A stretch of DNA of 54,450 nt. Source: Neobacillus muris (GTDB lineage Bacteria; Bacillota; Bacilli; Bacillales; Cytobacillaceae). The DNA is taken from positions 1 through 54,450 of the forward strand of contig NZ_CALPDF010000031.1 of NCBI RefSeq assembly GCF_943193175.1, written 5' to 3'. Positions 43,503 through 51,766 of the stretch are shown here, in pieces; positions within the stretch are counted from its first letter, which is position 1; every line of letters starts with the position of its first letter. The translations under genes and the position numbers were made by a program. The notes beneath the pieces were generated by a model. It was not told the origin of the DNA, did no database searches, and was given only the letters and a program-made list of their open reading frames with translations.

Positions 43503-44330
43503 TTAATCAAAGTAGCGGCGAAGCAGGTAGGAGATCCACTTGCAATGGGGGTGGTCTTGAATATTTTTTATAAGCCCAGTTACGATGGCTGCAGTCAGCG
43601 AAGGTTCGATCAGCTGTTGTCTTAATAGGGTCAGAGATTCTTTTTCAATGGGACTGTCTATTTCCTTTATTTTTTTATCGATTAATTCCAGAATCCGTTC
43701 CTTCGTCATTTCTTCCTTGAACGGCTGATTGATGATTTCGATGAATTCCTCGGATAAAAATGGTTTTTTCATTTGTTTGGCTAATATATTTGTTTTTTCT
43801 ACAAGTGATTGGGACAGGACGTTCAAATCTATCGGCACCGTGTGGAAAAGCAGAAGATGTGGAAACGTATTCAAGAATCCTTTAATGCACCATATTAAAT
43901 CATACTTGGTCTGTTGGACTTCATTGCCGTACAAGCGATTGATCATCTTTAAAATAACGTTTTCCAGTAATCTGTCATAGTCATGCATTTTTTGAAACAG
44001 TTCTTGATTAAGTGTATGGGACTGCTCTTTCATGAGGATTTTGGCAAAGTCAGAATGTTTATGAAAGGAATAGAACGCTTTGTAAAAAAATTGGTATAAT
44101 AGCTCCTCCTTATCCGCAGTACTGACCATGTAGTCAATATCGGAAACAAATCCACTCATAAAATGATCAATTAAGGAAAAAATAAGCTCATCCTTAGACT
44201 TGAAGGCTAAGTAAAATGCCCCCTTGGAAATCCCGCAATAATCGGTGATCTGCTGAACGGAAGTGGCTTCAAACCCTTTCTTGGCAAATAGTTCCAGGGA
44301 CTTCTCCATGATTAATTGTTTTTTCATCAT
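43503..44330 (-). CDS. TetR/AcrR family repressor of the RND pump
   Basis: A 275-residue regulator, longer than the usual 190-210. The N-terminal HTH (FAKKGFEATSVQQITDYCGISKGAFYLAFKSKDELI) is standard TetR; the C-terminal part is longer and helical. It is divergent from the RND gene, and a TetR-like palindrome lies in the RND promoter 37 bp upstream, so it is very probably the local repressor. AGGAG lies 12 nt before ATG. The inducer is unknown. Confidence 0.88.
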   Translation of the reverse strand: MMKKQLIMEKSLELFAKKGFEATSVQQITDYCGISKGAFYLAFKSKDELIFSLIDHFMSGFVSDIDYMVSTADKEELLYQFFYKAFYSFHKHSDFAKILMKEQSHTLNQELFQKMHDYDRLLENVILKMINRLYGNEVQQTKYDLIWCIKGFLNTFPHLLLFHTVPIDLNVLSQSLVEKTNILAKQMKKPFLSEEFIEIINQPFKEEMTKERILELIDKKIKEIDSPIEKESLTLLRQQLIEPSLTAAIVTGLIKNIQDHPHCKWISYLLRRYFD

Positions 44331-44358
44331 TGCTATTGATCGCTCCTATAGTTTTTCG

Positions 44359-44387
44359 TTGACAAATGACCGGCTAGTCAGTATTAT
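44359..44387 (+). promoter_or_regulatory. RND pump promoter with TetR operator in the spacer
   Basis: TTGACA (44359-44364), a 17-bp spacer and TATTAT (44382-44387) form a near-ideal sigma-A promoter. The spacer holds TGACCGGCTAGTCA (44367-44380), a TGAC-N6-GTCA palindrome of the type bound by TetR/AcrR repressors. Binding would directly exclude RNA polymerase. Confidence 0.8.
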
Positions 44388-44428
44388 AGGTAATTGAGTT
44401 TGATAAGTCAAATAAGGCAGGTGTAATA

Positions 44429-47400
44429 GTGAAAGGGTTAGTCAATTTTGTCTTAAAAAATAAACTAGCAGTCTGGCTGCTTACGATTATTATTACCGTA
44501 TCTGGAATTTATTCAGGAACACGAATGAACATGGAGACGATTCCGAACATTTCCATTCCCTATTTAATGGTCATGGATGTGTACCCCGGAGCTACTCCTG
44601 AAAATGTAATGGAAGAAGTCTCGATGCCGATTGAGAAGGCGGTTGAAGGACTTGAAGATGTCAAAGCCGTCTATTCCAACTCCTATTCCAATATGTCCAG
44701 CCTGCAGGTGGAATATGAATATGGAATTGACATGGATGAAGCAAAACGTGCATTAGAATCCGCTCTTGATACAGTAAAATTGCCTGAGGGCGCCGAAGAG
44801 CCGCAAATTACCGCCATCAGCATGAACATGATGCCGGTTGTTGCCCTTAGTGCCAGCAGCTCGAAAGAGGATATTGTGGAACTGACGTCTACTGTGGAAG
44901 ATGTCCTGCTTCCTAAAATTGAAAAAATTGATGGCGTAGCATCCGCCACCATTACTGGCCAGCATATCGAAGAAGTGGACCTTACGTATGACGAGGCAAA
45001 GATGGCTCAGTATGGCCTGACAGAAGATAAAGTGAAGCAAATGATTCAAGCGAGCAACATGGCGGTTTCCTTAGGACTTTATGAATTTGAAGAAGGCGAA
45101 CAGGCCGTGTCGATTGATGGCAAGTTTATGACGGTGGATGAATTGAAGAACATGCTCATTCCTGTTACCCCGTCTGCAGCAAACCCATCACCGTTTATCA
45201 AGTTAAGCGACATTGCCAAAATTGAAACAGTCGGTAAAGTACAGTCTGTTTCACGGACAAACGGCAAAGATGCCATTGCCATTCAAATTGTGAAAGGGCA
45301 GGAAGCAAACACCGTTGATGTGGTCAATGAAGTAAAAGAATTGGTGAAAGACCAGCAGGCGAAAATCGATGGTTTAAAAATTGATGTTACCCTTGATCAA
45401 GGAAAACCAATCGAAGATTCTGTATCAACAATGGTTGAGAAGGCCGTATTCGGCGGCTTGATTGCCGTGCTGATCATCCTGCTGTTTTTACGGGATGTTA
45501 AATCAACGATTATTTCGATTATCTCGATTCCGGTCTCCGTTTTCATGGCCTTCCTGCTGCTGCACTGGCTGGAAATAACGTTAAATATTATGACACTTGG
45601 AGCGGTTACCGTCGCCATTGGGCGGGTCATTGATGACTCGATCGTTGTAGTGGAAAATATTTATCGCCGCATGCACTTAAAAGGAGAAAAATTATCTGGA
45701 CGGGCATTGATTCGTGAAGCCACAATTGAGATGTTCAAGCCGATTTTGGCGTCGACATTAGTAACAGTTGCGGTTTTTGCTCCATTGATTTTCGTTGGCG
45801 GTATGGTAGGAGAGCTTTTCGCACCATTTGCCTTGACCATGACGTTTGCGCTGGGGGCTTCGCTTCTTGTGGCGATTACGATTGTGCCTGCCTTGGCGCA
45901 CGGATTATTTAAGAAAAAGTTATACAGTGAGAAAACAGAATCCAGCCATAAAGAGGCCGGCAAATTAGCAAATTGGTATAAAGGGATTCTGGAAAAAGTT
46001 CTTAATCATAAAGTGATCACATCTATTATTGCGATTGTTTTATTAGCAGGAAGTTTAGCCTTAACGCCAATTATTGGATTCAGTTTCATGGGCAGTGAAG
46101 AAGAAAAAGTCATGTACTTGACCTATACTCCGGGAACCGGCGAACTGAAGGAAGATACGTTAAAAAATGTTCAATCGGTTGAAGAGAAGATGTTAAAACG
46201 TGACGATATCGATATTGTCCAATTATCGGTTACAGAAAGCGGCGACCCGATGGCTGCGATGATGGGCGGAGGCGGAGATGGCGCGTTAATGTACCTTATC
46301 TTTGATCCGGACATGAAGAATTTCCCTGAGGTTCGCGATGAAATCGAAGACTATGTAACCAACCTGGGACAATCTGGCGAGTGGAAGAGCCAAAACTTCT
46401 CGTCGATGTCGATGAATCAAAATGAAGTCAGCTATACCTTATATAGTGAGGACTTAGATAAACTGACAGCATCGGTCAAAAAGGCTGAAAATATATTGAA
46501 GAACAATGACGGGTTAGAAAAAGTAACCTCTAGTCTTGAGGATCCTTATGTGGAGTATACCTTCAGGACCGAACAAGCTGAATTAATGAAATACGGGTTA
46601 ACAACCGGACAATTAGTCATGATGCTGCGTCCTGACAATACGACAGATGTCTTAACAACTGTTGAAAAAGATGGTGACGCACTGGATGTCATTGTTCAGC
46701 AGAAACAATCGGCACAGCCGAAATCCATTGATGAAATTTTAGCGACTCCGGTACCAACTGCGCTTGGCAATACGATGCCGCTTTCTGAATTGGTGACAGT
46801 GAAGAAGGGGACAACATTGAACACATTGGCCCGCAGTAAAGGTGAATACTATGCCAGCGTTTCAGGTACGGTCATCGGTGACGATATTTCGAAAGTAACG
46901 GCTGAAGTAGGCAAAAAGATCGATAAATTAGACTTGCCGAAAGGTGTGACCGTCGGTGTTGCCGGCGTCCAGGCCGATATGACGGAAACATTTACACAGC
47001 TGGGCTTGGCGATGCTTGCGGCGATTGCAATTGTCTACTTTATCCTTGTGGTGACATTTGGTGAAGGTCTTGCGCCGTTTGCTATTCTATTCTCGCTTCC
47101 GTTTGCGGTAATCGGCTCATTTGTCGGCTTGTTAATTGCTGGCGAAACGATTTCGGTATCGGTGATGATGGGTCTATTAATGTTAATTGGTATTGTCGTA
47201 ACCAATGCGATTGTCTTAGTTGACCGGATTATTCATATGGAACGTGAAGGCATGGGGATGCGTGAAGCGATTCTCGAAGCTGGCGCAACACGTCTGCGCC
47301 CAATCCTGATGACGGCCATTGCAACGATTGGAGCGTTGATTCCATTAGCATTAGGCAGCGGCGGCAGCGGCTTGATTTCCAAAGGGTTAGGCATCACCGT

Positions 47401-47512
47401 CATCGGCGGCTTGACCAGCTCTACCTTGTTAACACTCATTATTGTGCCAATCGTTTACGAAATACTATCCAAACTATTTAAGAAAAATCGCAAAGACATC
47501 CAAGAAAACTAA
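44429..47512 (+). CDS. swrC: RND efflux transporter, SwrC/YerP type
   Basis: A 1027-residue HAE/ACR-type RND exporter, a proton-driven pump. The first helix is followed by the porter domain (VYPGATPENVMEEVSMPIEKAVEGLEDVK). Helix 4 holds the proton-relay residues in TLGAVTVAIGRVIDDSIVVVENIYRR. The second half repeats the fold (FAILFSLPFAVIGSFVGLL, MLIGIVVTNAIVLVDRI). It is closest in layout to B. subtilis SwrC, which exports surfactin and contributes to solvent and drug tolerance. GTG at 44429 follows AGGTG. It is monocistronic with no membrane fusion protein gene, as usual in Gram-positives. Confidence 0.9.
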   Translation: MKGLVNFVLKNKLAVWLLTIIITVSGIYSGTRMNMETIPNISIPYLMVMDVYPGATPENVMEEVSMPIEKAVEGLEDVKAVYSNSYSNMSSLQVEYEYGIDMDEAKRALESALDTVKLPEGAEEPQITAISMNMMPVVALSASSSKEDIVELTSTVEDVLLPKIEKIDGVASATITGQHIEEVDLTYDEAKMAQYGLTEDKVKQMIQASNMAVSLGLYEFEEGEQAVSIDGKFMTVDELKNMLIPVTPSAANPSPFIKLSDIAKIETVGKVQSVSRTNGKDAIAIQIVKGQEANTVDVVNEVKELVKDQQAKIDGLKIDVTLDQGKPIEDSVSTMVEKAVFGGLIAVLIILLFLRDVKSTIISIISIPVSVFMAFLLLHWLEITLNIMTLGAVTVAIGRVIDDSIVVVENIYRRMHLKGEKLSGRALIREATIEMFKPILASTLVTVAVFAPLIFVGGMVGELFAPFALTMTFALGASLLVAITIVPALAHGLFKKKLYSEKTESSHKEAGKLANWYKGILEKVLNHKVITSIIAIVLLAGSLALTPIIGFSFMGSEEEKVMYLTYTPGTGELKEDTLKNVQSVEEKMLKRDDIDIVQLSVTESGDPMAAMMGGGGDGALMYLIFDPDMKNFPEVRDEIEDYVTNLGQSGEWKSQNFSSMSMNQNEVSYTLYSEDLDKLTASVKKAENILKNNDGLEKVTSSLEDPYVEYTFRTEQAELMKYGLTTGQLVMMLRPDNTTDVLTTVEKDGDALDVIVQQKQSAQPKSIDEILATPVPTALGNTMPLSELVTVKKGTTLNTLARSKGEYYASVSGTVIGDDISKVTAEVGKKIDKLDLPKGVTVGVAGVQADMTETFTQLGLAMLAAIAIVYFILVVTFGEGLAPFAILFSLPFAVIGSFVGLLIAGETISVSVMMGLLMLIGIVVTNAIVLVDRIIHMEREGMGMREAILEAGATRLRPILMTAIATIGALIPLALGSGGSGLISKGLGITVIGGLTSSTLLTLIIVPIVYEILSKLFKKNRKDIQEN

Positions 47513-47543
47513 TGTACGTTTTCCAAATGAAAAGATCTGCTTG

Positions 47544-47577
47544 AAAGAGGCTGAGTCGAAACTCAGCCTCTTTTTTA
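47544..47577 (+). terminator. Terminator of swrC
   Basis: GAGGCTGAG TCGAAA CTCAGCCTC followed by TTTTTT. Confidence 0.9.
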
Positions 47578-47823
47578 CTTTAGGGATTTTGTCATACAAA
47601 TAAAAAAGCAGTAGTTGGGAATAGTAATAAATTTTATGTAGATAAAGCGTACCAGGATTCATCCCCGGCCGCCGCAATTTCAGTTTTTTTTACGTAAAGA
47701 TTAAAAATATAAAATGTAAAATAAAAAAATACAAAAAGAAAACAATTTTACGATAAAATATGACAAAATATTCCTCTGATAAATGTTATTTTTATTAATA
47801 ACAACATAATTGGGGAGATCAAT

Positions 47824-49248
47824 ATGAAGAGATTATCAGCCATTATCATTCTGTTATTCGGCTTCTTTATTTATGCAGGCCAAACTGAGGCCAATGGTAG
47901 TTCCCAAATGATTATTATTAATAAAAAAACAAACACTCTAGCATTCTATGACAGTGGGAAATTAGTCAAAACCTTCAGAGTAGCAACAGGCAAATCAAGG
48001 TCATTGACGCCGGAAGGAACATTCAGGATCGTCACCATGATCAAGAACCGGCCTTATTATAAGCAAAATATTCCTGGGGGCGACCCGCGCAACCCATTAG
48101 GGGACCGCTGGCTGGGGCTGGAAGTCGGCGGGACTTATGGCACGACATATGCCATCCATGGCAACAGCAATGAAAGTTCAATCGGAAAATATGTAAGTGC
48201 CGGCTGTGTCAGAATGCACAATCAAGAAGTCCGCTGGCTGTTTGACCAGGTGCAAAAGTTTACGCCAGTCGTGATCACTTATTCCGCAAGCGGTTTCGAT
48301 GAAATAGCGCTGGCAAACGGCTATGGAGTAACGGTTCCTTCTTCCGGCGTTGCCGGGGTTTCCACTCCGGCAGATGGCTGGATGCAGGCAGGAGGCAAAA
48401 AGTTCTATTATAAAAATGGCACCCCCGCCACAGGCTGGCAATCCATTGAGGGCAAAAGGTATTACTTTGATAAACAGGGAGCGATGAAAACCGGCTGGGT
48501 CACCAGCGACGGGAAAAAATATTACCTGGATACCAAAGGCGTGATGAAGACGGGCTGGATTGATGCTGATGGAAAGCGCTTTTATTTGGATCGGGATGGC
48601 GTGATGAAAACGGGCTGGCTCGAAGACGGGGGCCAAAAGTATTATCTTGATCAAGAAGGAGCCATGAAAATCGGCTGGCTCGAAGAAAATGGCCAAAGGT
48701 ATTACTTTGACGGTGCAGGCGCTATGAAAACCGGCTGGGTGGAAGACAACGGAATGAAGTACTATCTCGATAGCCATGGCGTGATGAAGACAGGCTGGTT
48801 AATGGATGGCGGCAGCAAGTACTATTTGGATACAACGGGAGCCATGAAGATCGGATGGCTGGAGGAAAACAGCCGGAAGTATTATTTTGACTCCAATGGT
48901 GCGGTCAAAACGGGATGGCTGGCACAGGACGGACAATGGCATTATTTTGATAGTACCGGAGCTATGAAAACCGGCTGGGTCAATGACTCGGGAAAATGGT
49001 ATTATATCCAGTCCAGCGGAGCTCTCAAAACAGCATTTTCTCCGGTGGACGCAGGAGAGGCCGGCAGCCCTGTTCAGGACGGACTCCAAACAGGCTGGAT
49101 TGACCTGTCTGGTGAATCGTATTACTTAGGCACTAATAAGGCTATTGTGCCTGGCTGGGTTTACTATCAAAATTACTGGTACTATCTTAACGTTAGTGCG
49201 GACATGGCGTCCAGCTCCATGAATGATCTCGCGGTTGCGGGACTGTGA
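47824..49248 (+). CDS. L,D-transpeptidase (YkuD) with cell-wall-binding repeats
   Basis: A 474-residue secreted protein. A signal peptide (about 1-23, cleaved near TEANG) precedes a YkuD catalytic domain (about 27-152) with His112 in YAIHGNSN and Cys128 in SAGCVRM. From residue 185 there are 13 repeats of about 20 residues, GW...G.KYY.D..GAMKT, the CW_binding_1 type that binds choline-containing or other wall polymers. Eleven are consecutive; two degenerate ones follow a linker. It probably cross-links peptidoglycan while held on the wall. The repeats are also 60-bp DNA repeats and may vary in number. AATTGGGGAGATC precedes ATG. Confidence 0.88.
   Translation: MKRLSAIIILLFGFFIYAGQTEANGSSQMIIINKKTNTLAFYDSGKLVKTFRVATGKSRSLTPEGTFRIVTMIKNRPYYKQNIPGGDPRNPLGDRWLGLEVGGTYGTTYAIHGNSNESSIGKYVSAGCVRMHNQEVRWLFDQVQKFTPVVITYSASGFDEIALANGYGVTVPSSGVAGVSTPADGWMQAGGKKFYYKNGTPATGWQSIEGKRYYFDKQGAMKTGWVTSDGKKYYLDTKGVMKTGWIDADGKRFYLDRDGVMKTGWLEDGGQKYYLDQEGAMKIGWLEENGQRYYFDGAGAMKTGWVEDNGMKYYLDSHGVMKTGWLMDGGSKYYLDTTGAMKIGWLEENSRKYYFDSNGAVKTGWLAQDGQWHYFDSTGAMKTGWVNDSGKWYYIQSSGALKTAFSPVDAGEAGSPVQDGLQTGWIDLSGESYYLGTNKAIVPGWVYYQNYWYYLNVSADMASSSMNDLAVAGL
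48376..49197 (+). repeat. 60-bp coding tandem repeat array
   Basis: Successive 60-bp units each encode one wall-binding repeat, starting GGCTGG and ending ATGAAAAC-like. Units differ by several bases, so the array is old but still similar enough for recombination. Confidence 0.85.
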
Positions 49249-49269
49249 GTCCTATTTCATCAAAACAAG

Positions 49270-49295
49270 GGCACCTTATAGTGAGGTGTCTTTTT
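49270..49295 (+). terminator. Terminator of the YkuD gene
   Basis: GGCACCT TATAGTG AGGTGTC with one G-T pair, followed by TTTTTC. Confidence 0.75.
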
Positions 49296-49313
49296 CAATT
49301 GGGAAGAAGGCGT

Positions 49314-49340
49314 AAACGGCAACTTGCCGTTTTATTTTTT
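49314..49340 (+). terminator. Second hairpin before the iterons
   Basis: AAACGGC AACTT GCCGTTT followed by TTATTTTTT. It isolates the iteron region from upstream transcription. Confidence 0.7.
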
Positions 49341-49364
49341 GAAAAAAAACAACCGGTCCGACTA

Positions 49365-49540
49365 TGTAAACAAATTCGTATACACGTTTACCATTTGTCT
49401 TCATTTTGTTTACAAATCTGTTTACATGTAAACAAAGTCGTGTACAGCGCATGAGACTGCGATGTATACAAAACTGTGCCGGATGTTTACAAATCTGTTT
49501 ACATTATTATCAAGGTTTACATATTGTTTACAATTTTACA
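49365..49540 (+). repeat. TGTTTACA iteron array, candidate centromere (parC-like)
   Basis: Copies of TGTTTACA occur at 49407, 49419, 49484, 49496 and 49525, inverted copies (TGTAAACA) at 49365 and 49427, and variants at 49386, 49463 (TGTATACA), 49514 and 49534. TGTTTACATGTAAACA (49419-49434) is a perfect palindrome. The block TGTTTACAAATC-TGTTTACA, with a 12-bp period, occurs twice, 77 bp apart. The array lies directly upstream of a ParM-type actin and an RHH-like gene, the normal position of parC. Confidence 0.75.
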
Positions 49541-49651
49541 CTTGTGTTTCTTTTCATTTGGAATGATTGAACAATCTAGCATTCTCCTATACCGTTAATA
49601 GAAGACAGAGCCTTTTTACATAAATCTATTAAACGGGAAGGAATGAAGAAA

Positions 49652-50824
49652 TTGACTAAATCTAGAATTGCCGCTGTTGATGTTGGTAACGACTCCATAA
49701 AAGCCATTTTCGGAGAATTAGAATATGAATTAAATATCCCTAACATTACGGCCAGGGATACAGAGGACAGGCCCGTCATCGGGATTGAAGAGCTGGACAC
49801 AAAAAATCCTTTAGAGGGGATCCATATTAAGGTCCACTCCCCTGCTTTAAAAGAGAATAATGTGATTTACCGTGTTGGCCAGTTAGCCGCCAAGAGTGAT
49901 AATGCGACAGAATTAGATCCGGGGAGCAGCAAGTCAGAAGAAGATCAAACCCTGGTGATGCTGTTTGCCTCCCTGGCCTTAGATGCTGTGAAGGAAGAGA
50001 ATGCGCAGCTTTTTCCGCGGACCAAAAATGTCATTGACGCCCAATATACACTTGGAACGGGTCTCCCCCTCCGCGAGGTAAAGGAAGGAAAAGACGCGGG
50101 ATACCGCTCCAAATTAGTCAGCTCGGTGCATCAGGTGGAATTCTTGGTCACGCCAAAATATCAGGGATTAAAAGTAAATATTAAATTTCAGGAAGTGAAG
50201 GTTTACCCAGAAGGATTTGCCGCCTATATTAATTTGGTCATGGACAATAATCTGAAAATCATCAATAAGGATCTGATTGATAAACGGATTTTAATCCAGG
50301 ACATCGGCGGCTTATCGACCGATATTGCGGTTATCAAAAATCGCAATGTTGATGATGACAAGGCCCAAGGATTCAATTTGGGCGTTTCTGAATCACTGGA
50401 GGCAATCCGTGAGGAAATCAGAAAGAAGCACGGGGTGGAGCTCGACAGCCGCCGGGATGTTGTGGAAATCATTACCCGAAAAAATGACCGCAACCATATC
50501 ATGGTCAAAGGCAGCCGCACCAGCGTCCACGATATTACCGACCGGATTTTGTTAGAGCTGGCCAAAAAGCAATACCGCCTGCTGCGCAATGTCTGGCAAA
50601 AGAACTCGCAGACGGAGATCTGCTATTTTGTCGGCGGCGGGGCCCATGTGTTAAAGGATTATCTTAAAACGATAAACAATAATCTGGATGGGTACAATAT
50701 TGAATTTTTCGAAGACGATAAAGAAAGCATATGGATGATGGCGAATGCCTACTATAAGTTGATCATGGATTATGTCCGCAAGTCAGAGAAATCAAAAGCG
50801 GACAAGCAGCCTGTGAAAAATTAA
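49652..50824 (+). CDS. ParM/StbA family actin-like protein
   Basis: The 390-residue protein has the actin-fold ATPase motifs: phosphate 1 IAAVDVGNDSIKAIF at the N-terminus, phosphate 2 LIQDIGGLSTDIAVI (about 214-228) and the adenosine motif CYFVGGGAHVL near 325. Such proteins (ParM, Alp7A, AlfA) polymerise with ATP and push or pull plasmid copies apart. TTG at 49652 is chosen because GGGAAGGA lies 9 nt upstream; ATG at 49643 touches it. An iteron array precedes it and a small RHH-like gene follows 12 nt after the stop, as in plasmid par operons. Chromosomal genes surround it. Whether it segregates anything here is unknown. Confidence 0.85.
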   Translation: MTKSRIAAVDVGNDSIKAIFGELEYELNIPNITARDTEDRPVIGIEELDTKNPLEGIHIKVHSPALKENNVIYRVGQLAAKSDNATELDPGSSKSEEDQTLVMLFASLALDAVKEENAQLFPRTKNVIDAQYTLGTGLPLREVKEGKDAGYRSKLVSSVHQVEFLVTPKYQGLKVNIKFQEVKVYPEGFAAYINLVMDNNLKIINKDLIDKRILIQDIGGLSTDIAVIKNRNVDDDKAQGFNLGVSESLEAIREEIRKKHGVELDSRRDVVEIITRKNDRNHIMVKGSRTSVHDITDRILLELAKKQYRLLRNVWQKNSQTEICYFVGGGAHVLKDYLKTINNNLDGYNIEFFEDDKESIWMMANAYYKLIMDYVRKSEKSKADKQPVKN

Positions 50825-50836
50825 TAAGGTGATGCT

Positions 50837-51439
50837 ATGAAAAAAGCTGCTGCTAATGAAATTAAGAGGGGGCAGGCGATTTCCTTCCGGGTCCCCTCCG
50901 ATACGCCTGATCATTTATTAAAACAGCTACAAAAAATAAAGGAAACAGAGCGGCGGAATTTCTCCAGCACGATTGCAGAATTTGTCATGCAAGGGGTCAG
51001 CCAGTCTTTTTCACGGGAAAAAGAATCGATCACTATCCCCCTTCCGAGAAAGCTAACCAAGATCCAACGGGACTGGCTCAAGCATGAGCACTCTGAAGCG
51101 CTGCTGGGGAGCATTATTTACCAGCTGATCGCTGACCCTGTCCGTTCCGCCGCCTTGCTTGCCTCATTAACCAGCAATTCTCTGGATTTGGATGAAGCAT
51201 TGTATCTGCAGGAGAACCTTGTTGCTGGAACGCCAATGACAAATGAACCGGCAGAAGAGGCGGCTGCTGGCATAGAGGAGCCTCCCTCCCCTTCTGACTT
51301 GGATATAATGGAAGATGATCTGAGCCTATTTGATTGGGAAAAGGCCGTCAAAGAGCCGGCGCCGGGTGAAGAAAAGGAAGAAGAAGAATTGGATGCAGCT
51401 GACCTGCTTGGCGGGTTTTTGGCCAATATGAACAAATAA
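50837..51439 (+). CDS. RHH-like partition adaptor (ParR/Alp7R-like)
   Basis: A 200-residue protein with no clear named family. Residues about 12-50 (AISFRVPSDTPDHLLKQLQK, then FSSTIAEFVMQGV) fit a ribbon-helix-helix unit: strand, helix, helix. Residues about 61-95 (SITIPLPRKLTKIQRDWLKH, then ALLGSIIYQLIADP) look like a second such unit, perhaps a tandem RHH. The last 80 residues are acidic and disordered and end with a hydrophobic patch, DAADLLGGFLANMNK, as expected for a filament-binding tail. AAGGTGATGCT precedes ATG. It would bind the upstream iterons and couple them to the actin. Function is inferred from context. Confidence 0.65.
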   Translation: MKKAAANEIKRGQAISFRVPSDTPDHLLKQLQKIKETERRNFSSTIAEFVMQGVSQSFSREKESITIPLPRKLTKIQRDWLKHEHSEALLGSIIYQLIADPVRSAALLASLTSNSLDLDEALYLQENLVAGTPMTNEPAEEAAAGIEEPPSPSDLDIMEDDLSLFDWEKAVKEPAPGEEKEEEELDAADLLGGFLANMNK

Positions 51440-51456
51440 TGATGGAAGCAGCTAAG

Positions 51457-51487
51457 AAAAGCCCCGCTCATTTTCGATGCGGGGCTT
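51457..51487. terminator. Terminator of the par-like operon
   Basis: AAAAGCCCCGC pairs with GCGGGGCTT around a loop of about 11 nt. It also lies downstream of the convergent DUF4023 gene. Confidence 0.85.
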
Positions 51488-51508
51488 ATTAGTTAGGAAT
51501 CTGGCAGA

Positions 51509-51634
51509 TTAGTGCTGCTTATTTGGCAGCTGTTTGCTGGGCTTATTGGTCCCCTGCTGCTGACGGTTCTTTTGGTCCTTTGCTTGTTTTTCATGAATTT
51601 TTTCGACAAATTCATGTGTGTTTTCCTGATTCAT
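51509..51634 (-). CDS. DUF4023 family micro-protein
   Basis: A 41-codon gene on the minus strand begins MNQENTHEFVEKIHEKQAKD and ends QLPNKQH. This is the DUF4023 pattern: ENTHEFVEK at the front and PS.QLPNKQH at the end, about 40 residues, hydrophilic and lysine/glutamine-rich. AAGGAGGGG lies 9 nt before ATG. Function is unknown; the family is restricted to spore-forming Bacilli. It is convergent with the par-like operon and divergent from the APH-like gene. Confidence 0.85.
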   Translation of the reverse strand: MNQENTHEFVEKIHEKQAKDQKNRQQQGTNKPSKQLPNKQH

Positions 51635-51652
51635 TCAGCAACCCCTCCTTAT

Positions 51653-51666
51653 CCATTGGACAATGG
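51653..51666. promoter_or_regulatory. Palindrome between DUF4023 and APH-like genes
   Basis: CCATTGGACAATGG is a near-ideal palindrome (6-bp arms around GA) 19 bp upstream of the DUF4023 start. A regulator site is possible. Confidence 0.3.
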
Positions 51667-51766
51667 TTAATGTATCCAAAGAGTGCAGGAAACATGCAGG
51701 CATTGGAGAAAAGGAAGTATGATATAAATAGTGTATAACGACAAATCGGAATAGGTTGTGGTGCGA

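Noticed and set aside
48178..48777. 199-codon minus-strand frame across the YkuD gene
   Set aside because: It is a mirror of the coding repeats and carries no start signal.
49365..49540. Iterons as a plasmid replication origin
   Set aside because: No replication initiator gene is near, while partition-type genes follow directly, so a centromere role is more likely.
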